The notes: a model not told the origin generated them from the sequence alone. Shown: positions 53,486 through 62,422, numbered from the stretch's first letter. The stretch is DNA of 64,000 bases from Clostridiales bacterium (GCA_004556965.1 SFFE01000007.1:1-64000), one strand, 5' to 3'. Numbers and translations: made by a program.

Positions 53486-53650
53486 TTATTTGGTTTCGGT
53501 GTGCTTGGTGTGCTTGCGGCAGAAGGGGCAATACTTGCTCATTTCCAGCTTTTCCGTGGTGTTCTTCTTGTTCTTCACGGTGTTGTAGTTCCTCTGCTTG
53601 CACTCCGAGCATCTGAGCGTGATTTTCACGCGGGATCCAGCTTTCGCCAT
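53486..53650 (-). CDS. rpmG: 50S ribosomal protein L33
   Basis: A 54-residue L33 with two CxxC zinc motifs (CSEC and CPFC), MAKAGSRVKITL at the start and KYCPFCRKHTKHTETK at the end. AGGAGG precedes the ATG at 53650. It is the first gene of the operon. Confidence 0.96.
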   Translation of the reverse strand: MAKAGSRVKITLRCSECKQRNYNTVKNKKNTTEKLEMSKYCPFCRKHTKHTETK

Positions 53651-53761
53651 GTTTCGGCACCTCCTTATAGATTTCGCGCTCCTGTTGCAGAGCTGCGATT
53701 GCCTCCCTGTATGGGCCAAAAAGCGCATGAAAAAGAAACCTCTCAGCCGACAGGTAGAGAT

Positions 53762-53790
53762 ACTATACCATATCAAGCCGGAAAGGTCAA
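53762..53790 (-). promoter_or_regulatory. Promoter of rpmG-secE-nusG-rplK-rplA
   Basis: Minus-strand TTGACC (53785-53790), 17-base spacer, TATAGT (53762-53767). The 240 bases farther upstream, to about 54031, show no gene, tRNA or motif I recognise. Confidence 0.7.
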
Positions 53791-54031
53791 CCGTTATTTT
53801 GCGCGTTTGTGTGCGAATTTACATTGGAGCGGCAGGAAAATTTGCGAATTATGCCTGGGAAAAGCGCAGAAAACCGGCTCCGCGGACACGGCGCCGGTTT
53901 CCTGCCTCTCCGGCAGGGCCTGGGGTCGTCCGGCGGCAGGTGGAAGACTGCTCCGGACATCAGAGAAAAATATAGGAATTGGAGAGTTGGTAAGTTCAAA
54001 CGACCGAAAGCCCGCCCGGGCGGACGGCCGG

Positions 54032-54080
54032 AAAACAAAACCTGCCCGCCTGACGCAGACCCTTCCGCGTCAGGGGGCAG
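54032..54080 (-). terminator. Terminator of NhaC-family gene
   Basis: On the minus strand CTGCCC and CTGACGC pair with GCGTCAG and GGGCAG around a small internal bulge and a 10-base loop, followed by GTTTTGTTTT. Confidence 0.85.
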
Positions 54081-54138
54081 ATTGCTGTATTGAGATTTGG
54101 GGGCATGCGATGTGCGCATCCTTGCACGGCAGATATGC

Positions 54139-55866
54139 TTACGCAGCCTTGGCGCCCTTCTTGCGCACGATGGAGCGGATGACGAACAGGGTACCAAGAA
54201 CCAGCGCCACGCCGATGGCCAGGCAGACGATCGCGTTCTGCACAAAGCCGGCGATGATGTAGTTGACGAAGCAAATGATGCCGACGGTGCCTGCGTACGG
54301 AAGCTGCGTGGACACGTGGTTCACGTGATTGCACATCGCGCCGGCGGAGGCCATGATGGTCGTGTCGGAGATCGGGGAGCAGTGGTCGCCGAAGACCGCG
54401 CCTGCGAGGCAGGCGGACACGCCGATGATGAACAGCGTGCTGTCCGCGGGGAACACATAGGTGACGATCGGGATCAGGATGCCGAAGGTGCCCCAGCTCG
54501 TGCCGGTGGAGAAGCTCAGCACACAGGCGACGAGGAAGATAATGGCGGGCAGGAAGCTGAAGAGCGTTCCGGCGGCAGAACTCATCACGGAGGCAACGAA
54601 GTACTTTGCGCCGAGCAGGCCGGTCATGTTCTTCAAAGCGGTTGCAAAGGTGAGAATGGTGATGGCGGGCACCATGTTGATGAAGCCCTGCGGCACGCAG
54701 GCCATGGAGTCCTTGAAGCGGATGAGCCGCCGGCACCAGAAGTAGATCAGAGTGAAGATCAGGGCGATGAGAGAGCCCCACGGCAGCGCGACGAAGGCGT
54801 CCGTGTTGCCGAAAGCGCCGATGAAGTCGCCGCAGTAGTCGCCGCCGACTTCCCAGTAGCCGCCGACGTACACGAGACCGATGAAGCAGGAGACGATCAG
54901 GACGATGACGGGGAGGATCAGGTCGATCACGCGGCCCTTCGGGTTGAAGGAGCCGGTCTCCAGACCCTCGTCCACGCGGTCGCCGGTGGTGTACAGGTCG
55001 CCGTTGAGCTTGGCGTTCATCTCATGCAGGCTCATCGGGCCGTAGTCAAACTTCATGAGGACCAGCGCGATGATGAACACGAACGTCAGCAGGGAGTAGA
55101 AGTTGAACGGAATGGCGCGCACGAACAGCTCGATGCCGTTGTAGTTTTCCACCACGCCGGAGACGGCGGCTGCCCACGAGGAGATCGGGGCGATCATGCA
55201 TACCGGCGCGGCGGTGGCGTCGATCAGGTAGGCCAGCTTGGCGCGGGAGATCTTGTGCCGGTCGCTGATCGGCTGCATCACGGAGCCGACGGTCAGACAG
55301 TTGAAATAGTCGTCCACGAAGATCAGCACGCCGAGCACGAATGTGGCGAGCATGGCGCCTGCGCGGGACTTGATGTGGGTCTCGGCCCAGCGGCCGAACG
55401 CGGCGGAGCCGCCCGCGCGGTTGATGAGCGCGACCATGATGCCGAGAATGACGAGAAACAGGAAGATGCCGGCGCTGTCCGCTACGGCGGGAACGACGCC
55501 GTCGTTGATGACCGCGTTGAGCGCGCCGATCGGCTTGAAGTTCGTATAGAACAGTCCGCCGAGCACGATGCCGATGAACAGAGAGGAGTAGACCTCCTTG
55601 GTGATGAGCGCGAGCGCGATGGCGACGATCGGCGGGACGAGCGCCCAGAACGTAAAGGCCATCCGGCTGTCCGAAGTCAGCTCGCCGGCGCCTTCGCACT
55701 CGCCGCATTCCTCGCCGTTGACCAGACCGGTGCCCTCGCAGGTGGAGCAGACGATGCTGCTTGCGGGCGCGTCTTCGTCATTGGCGGCGAACGCGAACAC
55801 GGTGAGCATGGATACGACCATGACGATCAGCGTCAAAATGGCCAGAATTCTGCGTCTTGTGTTCAT
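54139..55866 (-). CDS. NhaC-family transporter, predicted lysine transporter, with exported CxxCxGxG pair
   Basis: The 575-residue protein has a signal peptide (cleavage about AFA-AND, residues 27-30), then two DnaJ-type motifs, CSTCEGTG (C40, C43) and CGECEGAG (C54, C57), then about 12 NhaC membrane segments including GVLIFVDDYFNCLTVGS and GTSWGTFGILIP. The gene lies behind a lysine riboswitch, and L-box-controlled NhaC homologues are predicted lysine transporters. The cysteine pair precedes the first transport helix and should be outside the cell; it could bind zinc. Sodium/proton exchange is the alternative. GGAGG precedes the ATG at 55866. Confidence 0.9.
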   Translation of the reverse strand: MNTRRRILAILTLIVMVVSMLTVFAFAANDEDAPASSIVCSTCEGTGLVNGEECGECEGAGELTSDSRMAFTFWALVPPIVAIALALITKEVYSSLFIGIVLGGLFYTNFKPIGALNAVINDGVVPAVADSAGIFLFLVILGIMVALINRAGGSAAFGRWAETHIKSRAGAMLATFVLGVLIFVDDYFNCLTVGSVMQPISDRHKISRAKLAYLIDATAAPVCMIAPISSWAAAVSGVVENYNGIELFVRAIPFNFYSLLTFVFIIALVLMKFDYGPMSLHEMNAKLNGDLYTTGDRVDEGLETGSFNPKGRVIDLILPVIVLIVSCFIGLVYVGGYWEVGGDYCGDFIGAFGNTDAFVALPWGSLIALIFTLIYFWCRRLIRFKDSMACVPQGFINMVPAITILTFATALKNMTGLLGAKYFVASVMSSAAGTLFSFLPAIIFLVACVLSFSTGTSWGTFGILIPIVTYVFPADSTLFIIGVSACLAGAVFGDHCSPISDTTIMASAGAMCNHVNHVSTQLPYAGTVGIICFVNYIIAGFVQNAIVCLAIGVALVLGTLFVIRSIVRKKGAKAA

Positions 55867-55879
55867 GCTAAAGTCCTCC

Positions 55880-55920
55880 AAAAATGAAAAATGTCGTGAA
55901 CAAAGTGCTGTTCACGACAT
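55880..55920 (-). terminator. Riboswitch terminator (leader)
   Basis: An 11-bp stem ATGTCGTGAAC/GTTCACGACAT is followed on the minus strand by TTTTCATTTTT, between the aptamer and the ribosome site. It is the expression platform. Confidence 0.88.
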
Positions 55921-55947
55921 TGCAAAAACACAAAACCAGATTCGTCA

Positions 55948-56107
55948 ATGACAGCGCTCCGCTTACGCGACAGTCCGCCGGATGTTCTCCGACGGCCCAG
56001 GAACCCAACAGCCAGGAAACTGCAAGACCCTTCGGCGGCAATCCCTTTCCCTTCCCCGGTTCCTGCCGGCTTTGCGAAGGTACTGATGATGACCGCGCCT
56101 CTATCAT
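55948..56107 (-). promoter_or_regulatory. Lysine riboswitch aptamer
   Basis: The minus strand reads GATAGAGGCGCGG, AUCAUCAGUA, GGGAAGGGAAAGGG, GCCGCCGAAGG, CUGGG and GGACUGUCGCG in the order of the L-box consensus, closed by a P1 of ATGATAG with CTGTCAT. With the downstream terminator it should stop transcription of the NhaC gene when lysine is bound. Confidence 0.95.
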
Positions 56108-56125
56108 GCTTATGAAATTAAACAC

Positions 56126-56155
56126 AGTATAGAGTGTATGGCACCAGATTGTCAA
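56126..56155 (-). promoter_or_regulatory. Promoter of lysine riboswitch transcript
   Basis: Perfect TTGACA (56150-56155), 18-base spacer, TATACT (56126-56131), about 20 bases before the aptamer. Confidence 0.75.
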
Positions 56156-56248
56156 CCATTTTTTAATTTTTCGTAAATTTTGATGTGAAATCCGAAAACA
56201 AGCTAGGGAAAACCAGCAAAATCGACCGAAAATTTACAGAAATACGCA

Positions 56249-56284
56249 TAAAAAACAACTCCGAAATGGATATTTCGGAGTTGT
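56249..56284 (-). terminator. Terminator of nucleoside ABC operon
   Basis: A 13-bp stem ACAACTCCGAAAT/ATTTCGGAGTTGT with loop GGAT, followed on the minus strand by TTTTTT. A smaller 9-bp hairpin ACTTTCGCG/CGCGAAAGT at 56312-56333 stands between it and the gene end. Confidence 0.9.
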
Positions 56285-56358
56285 AAGGAAGACCGGGGAA
56301 GCGGATACGGAACTTTCGCGTTTGCGCGAAAGTGGAGTGGAGCGCGCCCGCTCTGACG

Positions 56359-57297
56359 CTATCGGCTGCCCTTATCGTAGGGGATGCCCTCCGCTTTCGG
56401 CGCTCTGGACTTCTTGGAGGTGAACGCCAGCACGATCAGAGAGATGATGTACGGCAGCATGTTGTACACAGAACCGGGGATGTGCAGGCTCACGAGGAAG
56501 TCGAAGCCGAAGTACACGTTCGACAGCGCGCGGAATAGGCCGAACAGCAGCGCGGCAAGCGCGATACGGGAGGGCTTCCACTGGCCGAAGATCATAACGG
56601 CCAGCGCGAGAAAGCCGAAGCCGGCGACGCCGTTTTCAAACTTCCATTCGGAGACGCCCGCGAGAATGTAGCAGATGCCGCCGAGACCGCCGAGCACGCC
56701 GGAGATTAAAACGCCTGCCCAGCGCATTTTGTAGACGTTGATGCCGACGGAGTCCGCCGCCTGGGGGTGCTCGCCGCAGGCCATCAGACGCAGACCGAAC
56801 TTGGTCTTGTACAGCGTGACGTAGGCGATGACGAGCGCGATGAGCGCGATCAGCATGAACCAGTTGAACTCGAAGCCTCCGATGTTCACAAGGAAGGCCT
56901 TCTTTGCGCTCGCATATTGGATGGTGGAGGAGACGTCGTCCGGATTGGCGGCGGTGTTGATTGCCTTGACGATGACCGTCGCGGCGGCAACGCCGAGCAT
57001 GTTCAGCGCCGTGCCGACGATGGTTTGATCCGCCTTGAAGTTGATGCAGGCCACGGCCAGCAGCGCGGAATACAGCACGCCGAGCAGGACGCTGCCGAGC
57101 ACGGTGCCGAGAATCATAACGAAGGGAGAGACGGCGGGCATGTACTTCATGACGAGTGCGCCGCCCAACGCGCCGAGCACCATGATGCCCTCCAGACCGA
57201 GGTTGATCACGCCGGAGTGCTCCGAGAAGCAGCCGCCCAGTGCGACGAGAATCAGAACAGAGGCGAAAATCAGCGTATATTGCAGCAGCAATGTCAT
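56359..57297 (-). CDS. Nucleoside ABC transporter permease (NupQ/YufQ-like)
   Basis: The 312-residue BPD-type permease has about nine hydrophobic segments and the family segment SEHSGVINLGLEGIMVLGAL near the N terminus, LRLMACGEHPQAADSVGINV in the coupling loop and a tail of KSRAPKAEGI. Together with the next permease and ATPase it forms a nucleoside (purine) importer of the BmpA-NupOPQ kind. It is the last gene of the operon. Confidence 0.9.
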   Translation of the reverse strand: MTLLLQYTLIFASVLILVALGGCFSEHSGVINLGLEGIMVLGALGGALVMKYMPAVSPFVMILGTVLGSVLLGVLYSALLAVACINFKADQTIVGTALNMLGVAAATVIVKAINTAANPDDVSSTIQYASAKKAFLVNIGGFEFNWFMLIALIALVIAYVTLYKTKFGLRLMACGEHPQAADSVGINVYKMRWAGVLISGVLGGLGGICYILAGVSEWKFENGVAGFGFLALAVMIFGQWKPSRIALAALLFGLFRALSNVYFGFDFLVSLHIPGSVYNMLPYIISLIVLAFTSKKSRAPKAEGIPYDKGSR

Positions 57298-57315
57298 GAT
57301 GCATCGCCCCCTTTC

Positions 57316-58395
57316 TCATCGTCTTCGTCTGCGGCGGCAGCCTGCGTGCTTCAAAAACAGCACGAACCCGCACAGGTAGATGATCAGCGAGGAGATTAGG
57401 TCGGAGATCTGCGAGCAGTACATGGATTTATCCACGTATGCGCCGCCCGCGGTGATGTGCTGGATAAAGAACGAGGAGAAGATCGTGCCGATCGGATTCA
57501 GGCCGCCGAGGAAGGTGGCCGCGATGCCGTTAAAGCCCATGTTGGGCACGGAGGAGTGCGTGCACTGCCACTGTTCGTAGCCCGTCTGATACAGCAGCGA
57601 GCCGCCGAGACCGGCCAGTGCGCCTGCGATCACAAGCGTGAGAATGATGTTGCGCCGCTCCGCCATGCCGCAGTATTTTGCGGCGTTTTTGTTGAAGCCG
57701 GTCGCTTTGAGCTCATAGCCGAATTTGGTCTTTTCCAGAACGACCCAGACGAGAATGGCGATGATGATCGCCAGCGGAATGGCGATGGTGACGTATTCGT
57801 TGTTGCTGAAGAGCTTGTCCAGCCCCAGCGACGGCAGGATCGCGTCCGGCCCGGCGCTCTTCATCTGGTAGGTGTAGGGACTTGCGACTTCCTTGACGTT
57901 CGTGAGGATCATGTTGGTGGTGTACAATGCGATCCAGTTGAGCATGATACCCGAAATGACCTCGTTGACGTTGCAGTAGGACTTCAGCAGACCGACGATC
58001 GCGCCGAACGCTGCGCCGGCCAGAATGGCGAAGAGCATGCACGGCAGCCAGCTCCAGCCCCAGCCGAGCGCTGCGTACAGGCAGGCGCACGCACCGGCGA
58101 CATACTGGCCGGCAGCGCCGATGTTGAACAGGCCGACCTTGTAGGCAAACAGCACCGACAGCGCGCACATCAGCAGCGGCGCGGTCTTGACCAGTGTGCT
58201 GCCGAGGTATTTCAACTGCGTTTCCGAACGGTTGTAGGTGAAGAAGTTCTTGATGACGGTCATGATCGCGTCGCCCGCACCGGCGGGATTGATGAACAGC
58301 AGCACGATATAGCCGATGAGCAGGCCGAGCACAATGCAGATGAGCGAGGCGATCAGCGACTGCACCGCGCTGCTTTTGAGCAGATTTTTCTTCAT
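57316..58395 (-). CDS. Nucleoside ABC transporter permease (NupP/YufP-like)
   Basis: The 359-residue second permease. YKVGLFNIGAAGQYVAGACA and GYELKATGFNKNAAKYCGM are the core and coupling-loop motifs; the C terminus is arginine-rich. It overlaps the ATPase gene by 4 bases (ATGA) and precedes the other permease by 18 bases. Confidence 0.9.
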   Translation of the reverse strand: MKKNLLKSSAVQSLIASLICIVLGLLIGYIVLLFINPAGAGDAIMTVIKNFFTYNRSETQLKYLGSTLVKTAPLLMCALSVLFAYKVGLFNIGAAGQYVAGACACLYAALGWGWSWLPCMLFAILAGAAFGAIVGLLKSYCNVNEVISGIMLNWIALYTTNMILTNVKEVASPYTYQMKSAGPDAILPSLGLDKLFSNNEYVTIAIPLAIIIAILVWVVLEKTKFGYELKATGFNKNAAKYCGMAERRNIILTLVIAGALAGLGGSLLYQTGYEQWQCTHSSVPNMGFNGIAATFLGGLNPIGTIFSSFFIQHITAGGAYVDKSMYCSQISDLISSLIIYLCGFVLFLKHAGCRRRRRR

Positions 58396-59930
58396 GCTTT
58401 CACCTCGTCTCTCTTTGCGCCGGCCATGTACAGACCCAGCTCTTCCTCCGTGGTCTGCTTCGGGTCGAGCTCGCCGACGATCTCACCCTCGTACATGACG
58501 AGGATGCGGTCCGGCACATCCATCACCTCGTCCAGCTCCAGCGACACGAGCAGCACCGCCTTGCCCGCGTCACGCTGGGCGACGAGCTGCTTGTGGATAT
58601 ACTCGATCGCGCCGACATCCAGACCGCGGGTCGGCTGCACGGCGACGAGCAGCTGCGGATCTTTGTCGATCTCGCGGGCGACGATCGCCTTCTGCTGGTT
58701 GCCGCCGGACATACTGCGCGCGATCGTGACCGCGCCCTGGCCGGAGCGTACGTCGTATTGCTCAATAAGCTGGTTTGCGTATTCGCGGATCTCCTTGCGC
58801 TTGAGGAAGCCCGCCTTGTTGGTGAACTGCGGCTCAAAATAGCGCTGGAGGATCATGTTGTATTCCAGCGAGTAATCCAGCACGAGGCCGTGCTTATGGC
58901 GATCCTCCGGAATGTGGCTCATGCCGCTGGCAGAACGCTTGCGGATAGAGGCGTGCGTGATATCTTCGCCGAGCAGCTCGATCTTGCCTTCCTTGAGCGG
59001 CTCCAGCCCCGTGAGGCCGTAGACCAGCTCGGTCTGGCCGTTGCCGTCAATGCCGGCGATGCAGACGATCTCACCCGCACGCACCCGGAAAGAGACGTCG
59101 CGCACGGCGTTGTTTTTGTGTACCTTGGAGGCGACCGTCATGTGCTCGACGTTCAGCACGACCTCGCCGGGCTTTGCGGCGCCCTTTTCCACGTGGAAAT
59201 TGACGTTGCGCCCGACCATCATGGCGGAAAGCTCCTCCATTGTCGTGCTTTTGGTATCGACCGTACCGATGTATTTACCCTTGCGCAGCACGGTGCAGCG
59301 GTCGGCCACCGCCATGATCTCATTGAGCTTGTGCGAGATGAAGAGAATGGATTTTCCCTCCGCCGCGAGATTTTTCATGATCTGCATCAGCTCTTCGATC
59401 TCCTGCGGGGTCAAAACCGCAGTCGGTTCGTCGAAGATCAGGATCTCGTTATCGCGGTAGAGCATCTTGAGGATCTCCGTGCGCTGCTGCATACCCACGG
59501 TGATGTCTTCGATCAGTGCGTCCGGATCAATCTGCAGGCCGTACTTCTCCGACAGCGCCAGAACCTTTTCGCGCGCCTCCTTCTTCTGAAGAAAGCCGTG
59601 CTTGTTCGGCTCCACGCCGAGGATGATGTTGTCCAGCACCGAGAAGCACTCTACCAGCTTGAAGTGCTGGTGTACCATGCCGATGCCGAGATCGTTGGCG
59701 TCGTTCGGATCCTTGATGGATACGACCTTGCCGTCTTTTTTAATGGTACCCTCCTCCGGCTGGTACAGGCCGAACAGCACCGACATGAGCGTGGATTTAC
59801 CGGCGCCGTTTTCACCCAGCAGCGCGTGGATTTCACCCTTTTTGAGCTGCAGCGTGATATTGTCGTTGGCGACGATGCCTGGGAACCGTTTGGTGATGTT
59901 CAGCATTTCAATGGCATACTGAGCCTCCAA
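58392..59930 (-). CDS. Nucleoside ABC transporter ATP-binding protein (NupO/YufO-like)
   Basis: A 512-residue protein with two ABC domains, like sugar or nucleoside importers. Domain 1 has GENGAGKST and DEPTAVLTPQE; domain 2 has the degenerate Walker A GIDGNGQTELV, MSGGNQQKAIVARE and a Walker B QPTRGLDVGAIE. It starts at TTG (59930), which has AGGAGGG 8 bases upstream; an ATG at MLNITKRF is the alternative. Confidence 0.93.
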   Translation of the reverse strand: MEAQYAIEMLNITKRFPGIVANDNITLQLKKGEIHALLGENGAGKSTLMSVLFGLYQPEEGTIKKDGKVVSIKDPNDANDLGIGMVHQHFKLVECFSVLDNIILGVEPNKHGFLQKKEAREKVLALSEKYGLQIDPDALIEDITVGMQQRTEILKMLYRDNEILIFDEPTAVLTPQEIEELMQIMKNLAAEGKSILFISHKLNEIMAVADRCTVLRKGKYIGTVDTKSTTMEELSAMMVGRNVNFHVEKGAAKPGEVVLNVEHMTVASKVHKNNAVRDVSFRVRAGEIVCIAGIDGNGQTELVYGLTGLEPLKEGKIELLGEDITHASIRKRSASGMSHIPEDRHKHGLVLDYSLEYNMILQRYFEPQFTNKAGFLKRKEIREYANQLIEQYDVRSGQGAVTIARSMSGGNQQKAIVAREIDKDPQLLVAVQPTRGLDVGAIEYIHKQLVAQRDAGKAVLLVSLELDEVMDVPDRILVMYEGEIVGELDPKQTTEEELGLYMAGAKRDEVKA

Positions 59931-60023
59931 GTGAAACGCCCTCCTTCCGTTTTTATGGCCCGCGCGCGACGTTTCGCGGGGACGGAAACCATACTGCGTA
60001 TCGCATGTCAATAGGATACCAGT

Positions 60024-60053
60024 AGTATACTATACGCGGCGGCGCAAAGTAAA
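60024..60053 (-). promoter_or_regulatory. Promoter of nupOPQ-like operon
   Basis: Minus-strand TTTACT (60048-60053), 18-base spacer, TATACT (60024-60029). Bmp and ABC genes thus have separate promoters. Confidence 0.5.
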
Positions 60054-60097
60054 GGGAAATCGTCGGAAATGCTCTGATTTTTGAAGCATTTGCACAG

Positions 60098-60129
60098 AAA
60101 AAAGACGCAGCCGAAGCTGCGTCTTTTTT
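60098..60129 (-). terminator. Terminator of Bmp-type lipoprotein gene
   Basis: A 14-bp stem AAAAAAGACGCAGC/GCTGCGTCTTTTTT with a UUCG tetraloop on the minus strand, 16 bases after the stop. Confidence 0.93.
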
Positions 60130-60145
60130 AAAAATTTGACTTGGA

Positions 60146-61348
60146 TTACTTAATGTTGCCGAGATCCTCAACGTGCGCGGCCGTGGTGGCAGGCATCGCG
60201 GAGATGTCAGAGGAAACCTTGACGGTGCCGTCAAACATTGCCTTGACGAGCGCCTTGTAGTCGTCCTGAGTGAACTTGCCGTCCGCCCACTGGGTGGACT
60301 CCATCGGGATCTGCACGTAGTTGGCTTCCGGATCGTCGCCGGAGACGAGACCCAGCGTCTCGACCTTGCCAGCGTACTTATCCCAGTTGTTGTTCAGGAT
60401 GGTCTCGGTCAGCATGGTCTTAACAGTGGGAGCCAGACCCTTCATCGCGGAGGTGACGGTCATGCCTTCGGTTTCGGAGTAGTCGGCAATGACGCCGGCC
60501 TGATCGACGTCAACGCCGATGACCTTGGCGCCTTCGACCTTCTTGGCAGCGTCAACAGCGGAGGTGTAGATACCACCACCGCAGGCGAACACGACCTCAG
60601 TGCCAGAACCGTACCAGGTATCCATAGCGGCGGTGATGTCCGCATCGCCGAAGAACTGGTTGCCGTAAGCATACTTCACATCGACCGTGGTGTTCAGCTC
60701 AGCAGCAGCCGCGTCGCAGCCCTGCACGAAGCCGTAGCCGTAGCGCTGGACAGCCGGAACAGCCATGCCGCCGAGGAAGCCGAGCTTGGTGTAGCCGAGC
60801 TTCACAGCCGCGTAGCCGGCCATGTAGCCGCACAGCTCTTCCTGATAAACGGCGCTGTAAACGTTGCTGGCGATGTGGGGCTCGTTGTTGGGATCAAGCA
60901 GCTCGTCCGTGACGTTGCCGTTGGCGTCGGTCTTATAGAAGGAGCTGGTGATGTCGGATTCAGAGACGTCCAGAGCGATGAACTTCACATCCGGATACTG
61001 ATCCTGGGTGCCGGAGATGGTGCCGGCGAACGCAAAGCCGGGCATCACGATGACGTTGTAGCCCTCGTCAACGGCCTTCTCGACCATGGCGATACGGTCG
61101 GGGGTATTGTCGCCGGCGGGCTTGTAGTACGTAAAGTCAATGCTGTTTTCTTCGCAGAATGCCTTGCAGGCCTCGTAGGTGGTCTGGTTGAAAGACTGGT
61201 CGGTGATGTCGCCGTAGTCGGTGATCATTGCGACTCTGTACTCGGATTCGGCAGCGTTGTCAGAGGGCTTGCCCTCTTCCTTGTTACCGCAGGCGCACAG
61301 AGCGAAAACCATCACGAGAGCGAGAAGCAGAGCAATCGTTCTTTTCAT
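60146..61348 (-). CDS. BMP-family nucleoside-binding lipoprotein
   Basis: The 400-residue lipoprotein has MKRTIALLLALV and a lipobox ALCAC (cysteine at residue 20), a short flexible linker, then the Bmp/Med periplasmic-binding fold (VAMITDYGDITDQSFNQTTYEACK; PGFAFAGTI; YAYGNQFFGDADITAA; GVDVDQAG). It delivers nucleosides to the adjacent ABC importer. GGAGG precedes the ATG at 61348; the ATG at 61363 lies within that site. Confidence 0.94.
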   Translation of the reverse strand: MKRTIALLLALVMVFALCACGNKEEGKPSDNAAESEYRVAMITDYGDITDQSFNQTTYEACKAFCEENSIDFTYYKPAGDNTPDRIAMVEKAVDEGYNVIVMPGFAFAGTISGTQDQYPDVKFIALDVSESDITSSFYKTDANGNVTDELLDPNNEPHIASNVYSAVYQEELCGYMAGYAAVKLGYTKLGFLGGMAVPAVQRYGYGFVQGCDAAAAELNTTVDVKYAYGNQFFGDADITAAMDTWYGSGTEVVFACGGGIYTSAVDAAKKVEGAKVIGVDVDQAGVIADYSETEGMTVTSAMKGLAPTVKTMLTETILNNNWDKYAGKVETLGLVSGDDPEANYVQIPMESTQWADGKFTQDDYKALVKAMFDGTVKVSSDISAMPATTAAHVEDLGNIK

Positions 61349-61423
61349 GCAATTTTCCTCCATTTTAAATTTATCCGTTGTTCGGACATTCCTTTACAGC
61401 ATGGCGGTTTCCATGCTGCGTAC

Positions 61424-61452
61424 AGTATACCACGCGGATTTTTGACAGGCAA
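61424..61452 (-). promoter_or_regulatory. Promoter of Bmp-type lipoprotein gene
   Basis: Minus-strand TTGCCT (61447-61452), 17-base spacer, TATACT (61424-61429). The rest of the 200-base spacer holds only a GTCCGCG inverted repeat near 61500. Confidence 0.5.
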
Positions 61453-61552
61453 CAAGAAATATTACAGAAATGTAAATTATTCATGAAATTCGCGCGCCCG
61501 TCCGCGCTGCGCGGACATACTTCCCTGAATCAGGGATTACAGCTGCATTTTC

Positions 61553-62278
61553 TCAAAGCGTTGCCATCTTCACGGCAGTGTCCAGCGCGATGGTAATCAT
61601 CTGGACGAAGGAATTCTGCCGCTGTTCGCTGGTCAGCTCCTCGGCGCGGTAGATGTGGTCGGAGATCGTGAACAGGCCGAGCGCGCGCTTGCCGGCACGG
61701 GCGGCGTTCATGTACAGGCCGGCGGCCTCCATCTCAACGGCGAGGACGCCCATCTTCTTCCACTGGTCGGACCCGTCGGAGCCGTCGTTGTAGAAATTGT
61801 CGGCGGAGAGGACGTTGCCGACGTGCAGCTCCACGCCGTTGTCGCGCGCGGCTTCGGCTGCATTGGAGAGCAGCGTGAAGTCCGCGATCGGGGCGAACGT
61901 ACCGTTCAGGCCGAACTGGTGGGCAAAGTTCGAGTCGGTGCACGCGCCGGCGCCCGCGACGACGTCCATGAGCTGAAGCTCGTCCGCCAGCGCGCCCGCG
62001 CTGCCGACGCGGATGATGTTGTCCACATCGTAGAAGTTGAACAGCTCCCAGCTGTAGATGCCGATGGACGGGATGCCCATGCCGGACGCCATCACCGTGA
62101 CGGGCACGCCCTTCCACGTGCCGGTATAGCCCTGCACGCCGCGGACGTTGTTGACGAGGACGGGATTTTCCAGAAACGTTTCCGCAATGAACTTCGAGCG
62201 CAGCGGATCGCCCGGCATCAGCACGGTCTTGGCGATCTCGCCCGCCTTCGCGGCAATATGAGGAGTGGGAACAGGCAT
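61553..62278 (-). CDS. deoD: Purine-nucleoside phosphorylase, DeoD type
   Basis: The 241-residue enzyme splits purine (deoxy)nucleosides with phosphate, giving base and (deoxy)ribose 1-phosphate. MPGDPLRSKFIAE, ASGMGIPSIGIYSWEL, RVGSAGAL, VEMEAAGLYMNA and LTISDHI-type catalytic loops match DeoD. CGGAGG precedes the ATG at 62278. It is the downstream enzyme for the importer. Confidence 0.95.
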   Translation of the reverse strand: MPVPTPHIAAKAGEIAKTVLMPGDPLRSKFIAETFLENPVLVNNVRGVQGYTGTWKGVPVTVMASGMGIPSIGIYSWELFNFYDVDNIIRVGSAGALADELQLMDVVAGAGACTDSNFAHQFGLNGTFAPIADFTLLSNAAEAARDNGVELHVGNVLSADNFYNDGSDGSDQWKKMGVLAVEMEAAGLYMNAARAGKRALGLFTISDHIYRAEELTSEQRQNSFVQMITIALDTAVKMATL

Positions 62279-62328
62279 AAAAAAACCTCCGTTTTTTCGA
62301 ATTTTTTCGTATGGAATCAATGAACAAA

Positions 62329-62357
62329 ATTATAGTATGAAAAAATGTAAAAGTCAA
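62329..62357 (-). promoter_or_regulatory. Promoter of deoD
   Basis: Minus-strand TTGACT (62352-62357), 17-base spacer and perfect TATAAT (62329-62334). Confidence 0.75.
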
Positions 62358-62358
62358 A

Positions 62359-62387
62359 TTGCAACAGACCCATGCCTGTGGTAAAAT
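62359..62387 (+). promoter_or_regulatory. Promoter of udk-tdk
   Basis: TTGCAA (62359-62364), 17-base spacer, TAAAAT (62382-62387). Its -35 is one base from the deoD -35. Confidence 0.65.
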
Positions 62388-62422
62388 AACGTCGAATGAA
62401 CTGAGACCTTGGAGGCGACGCT

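Noticed and set aside
53791..54031. tRNA gene upstream of rpmG, as in some genomes
   Set aside because: No cloverleaf or CCA end could be traced in the spacer.
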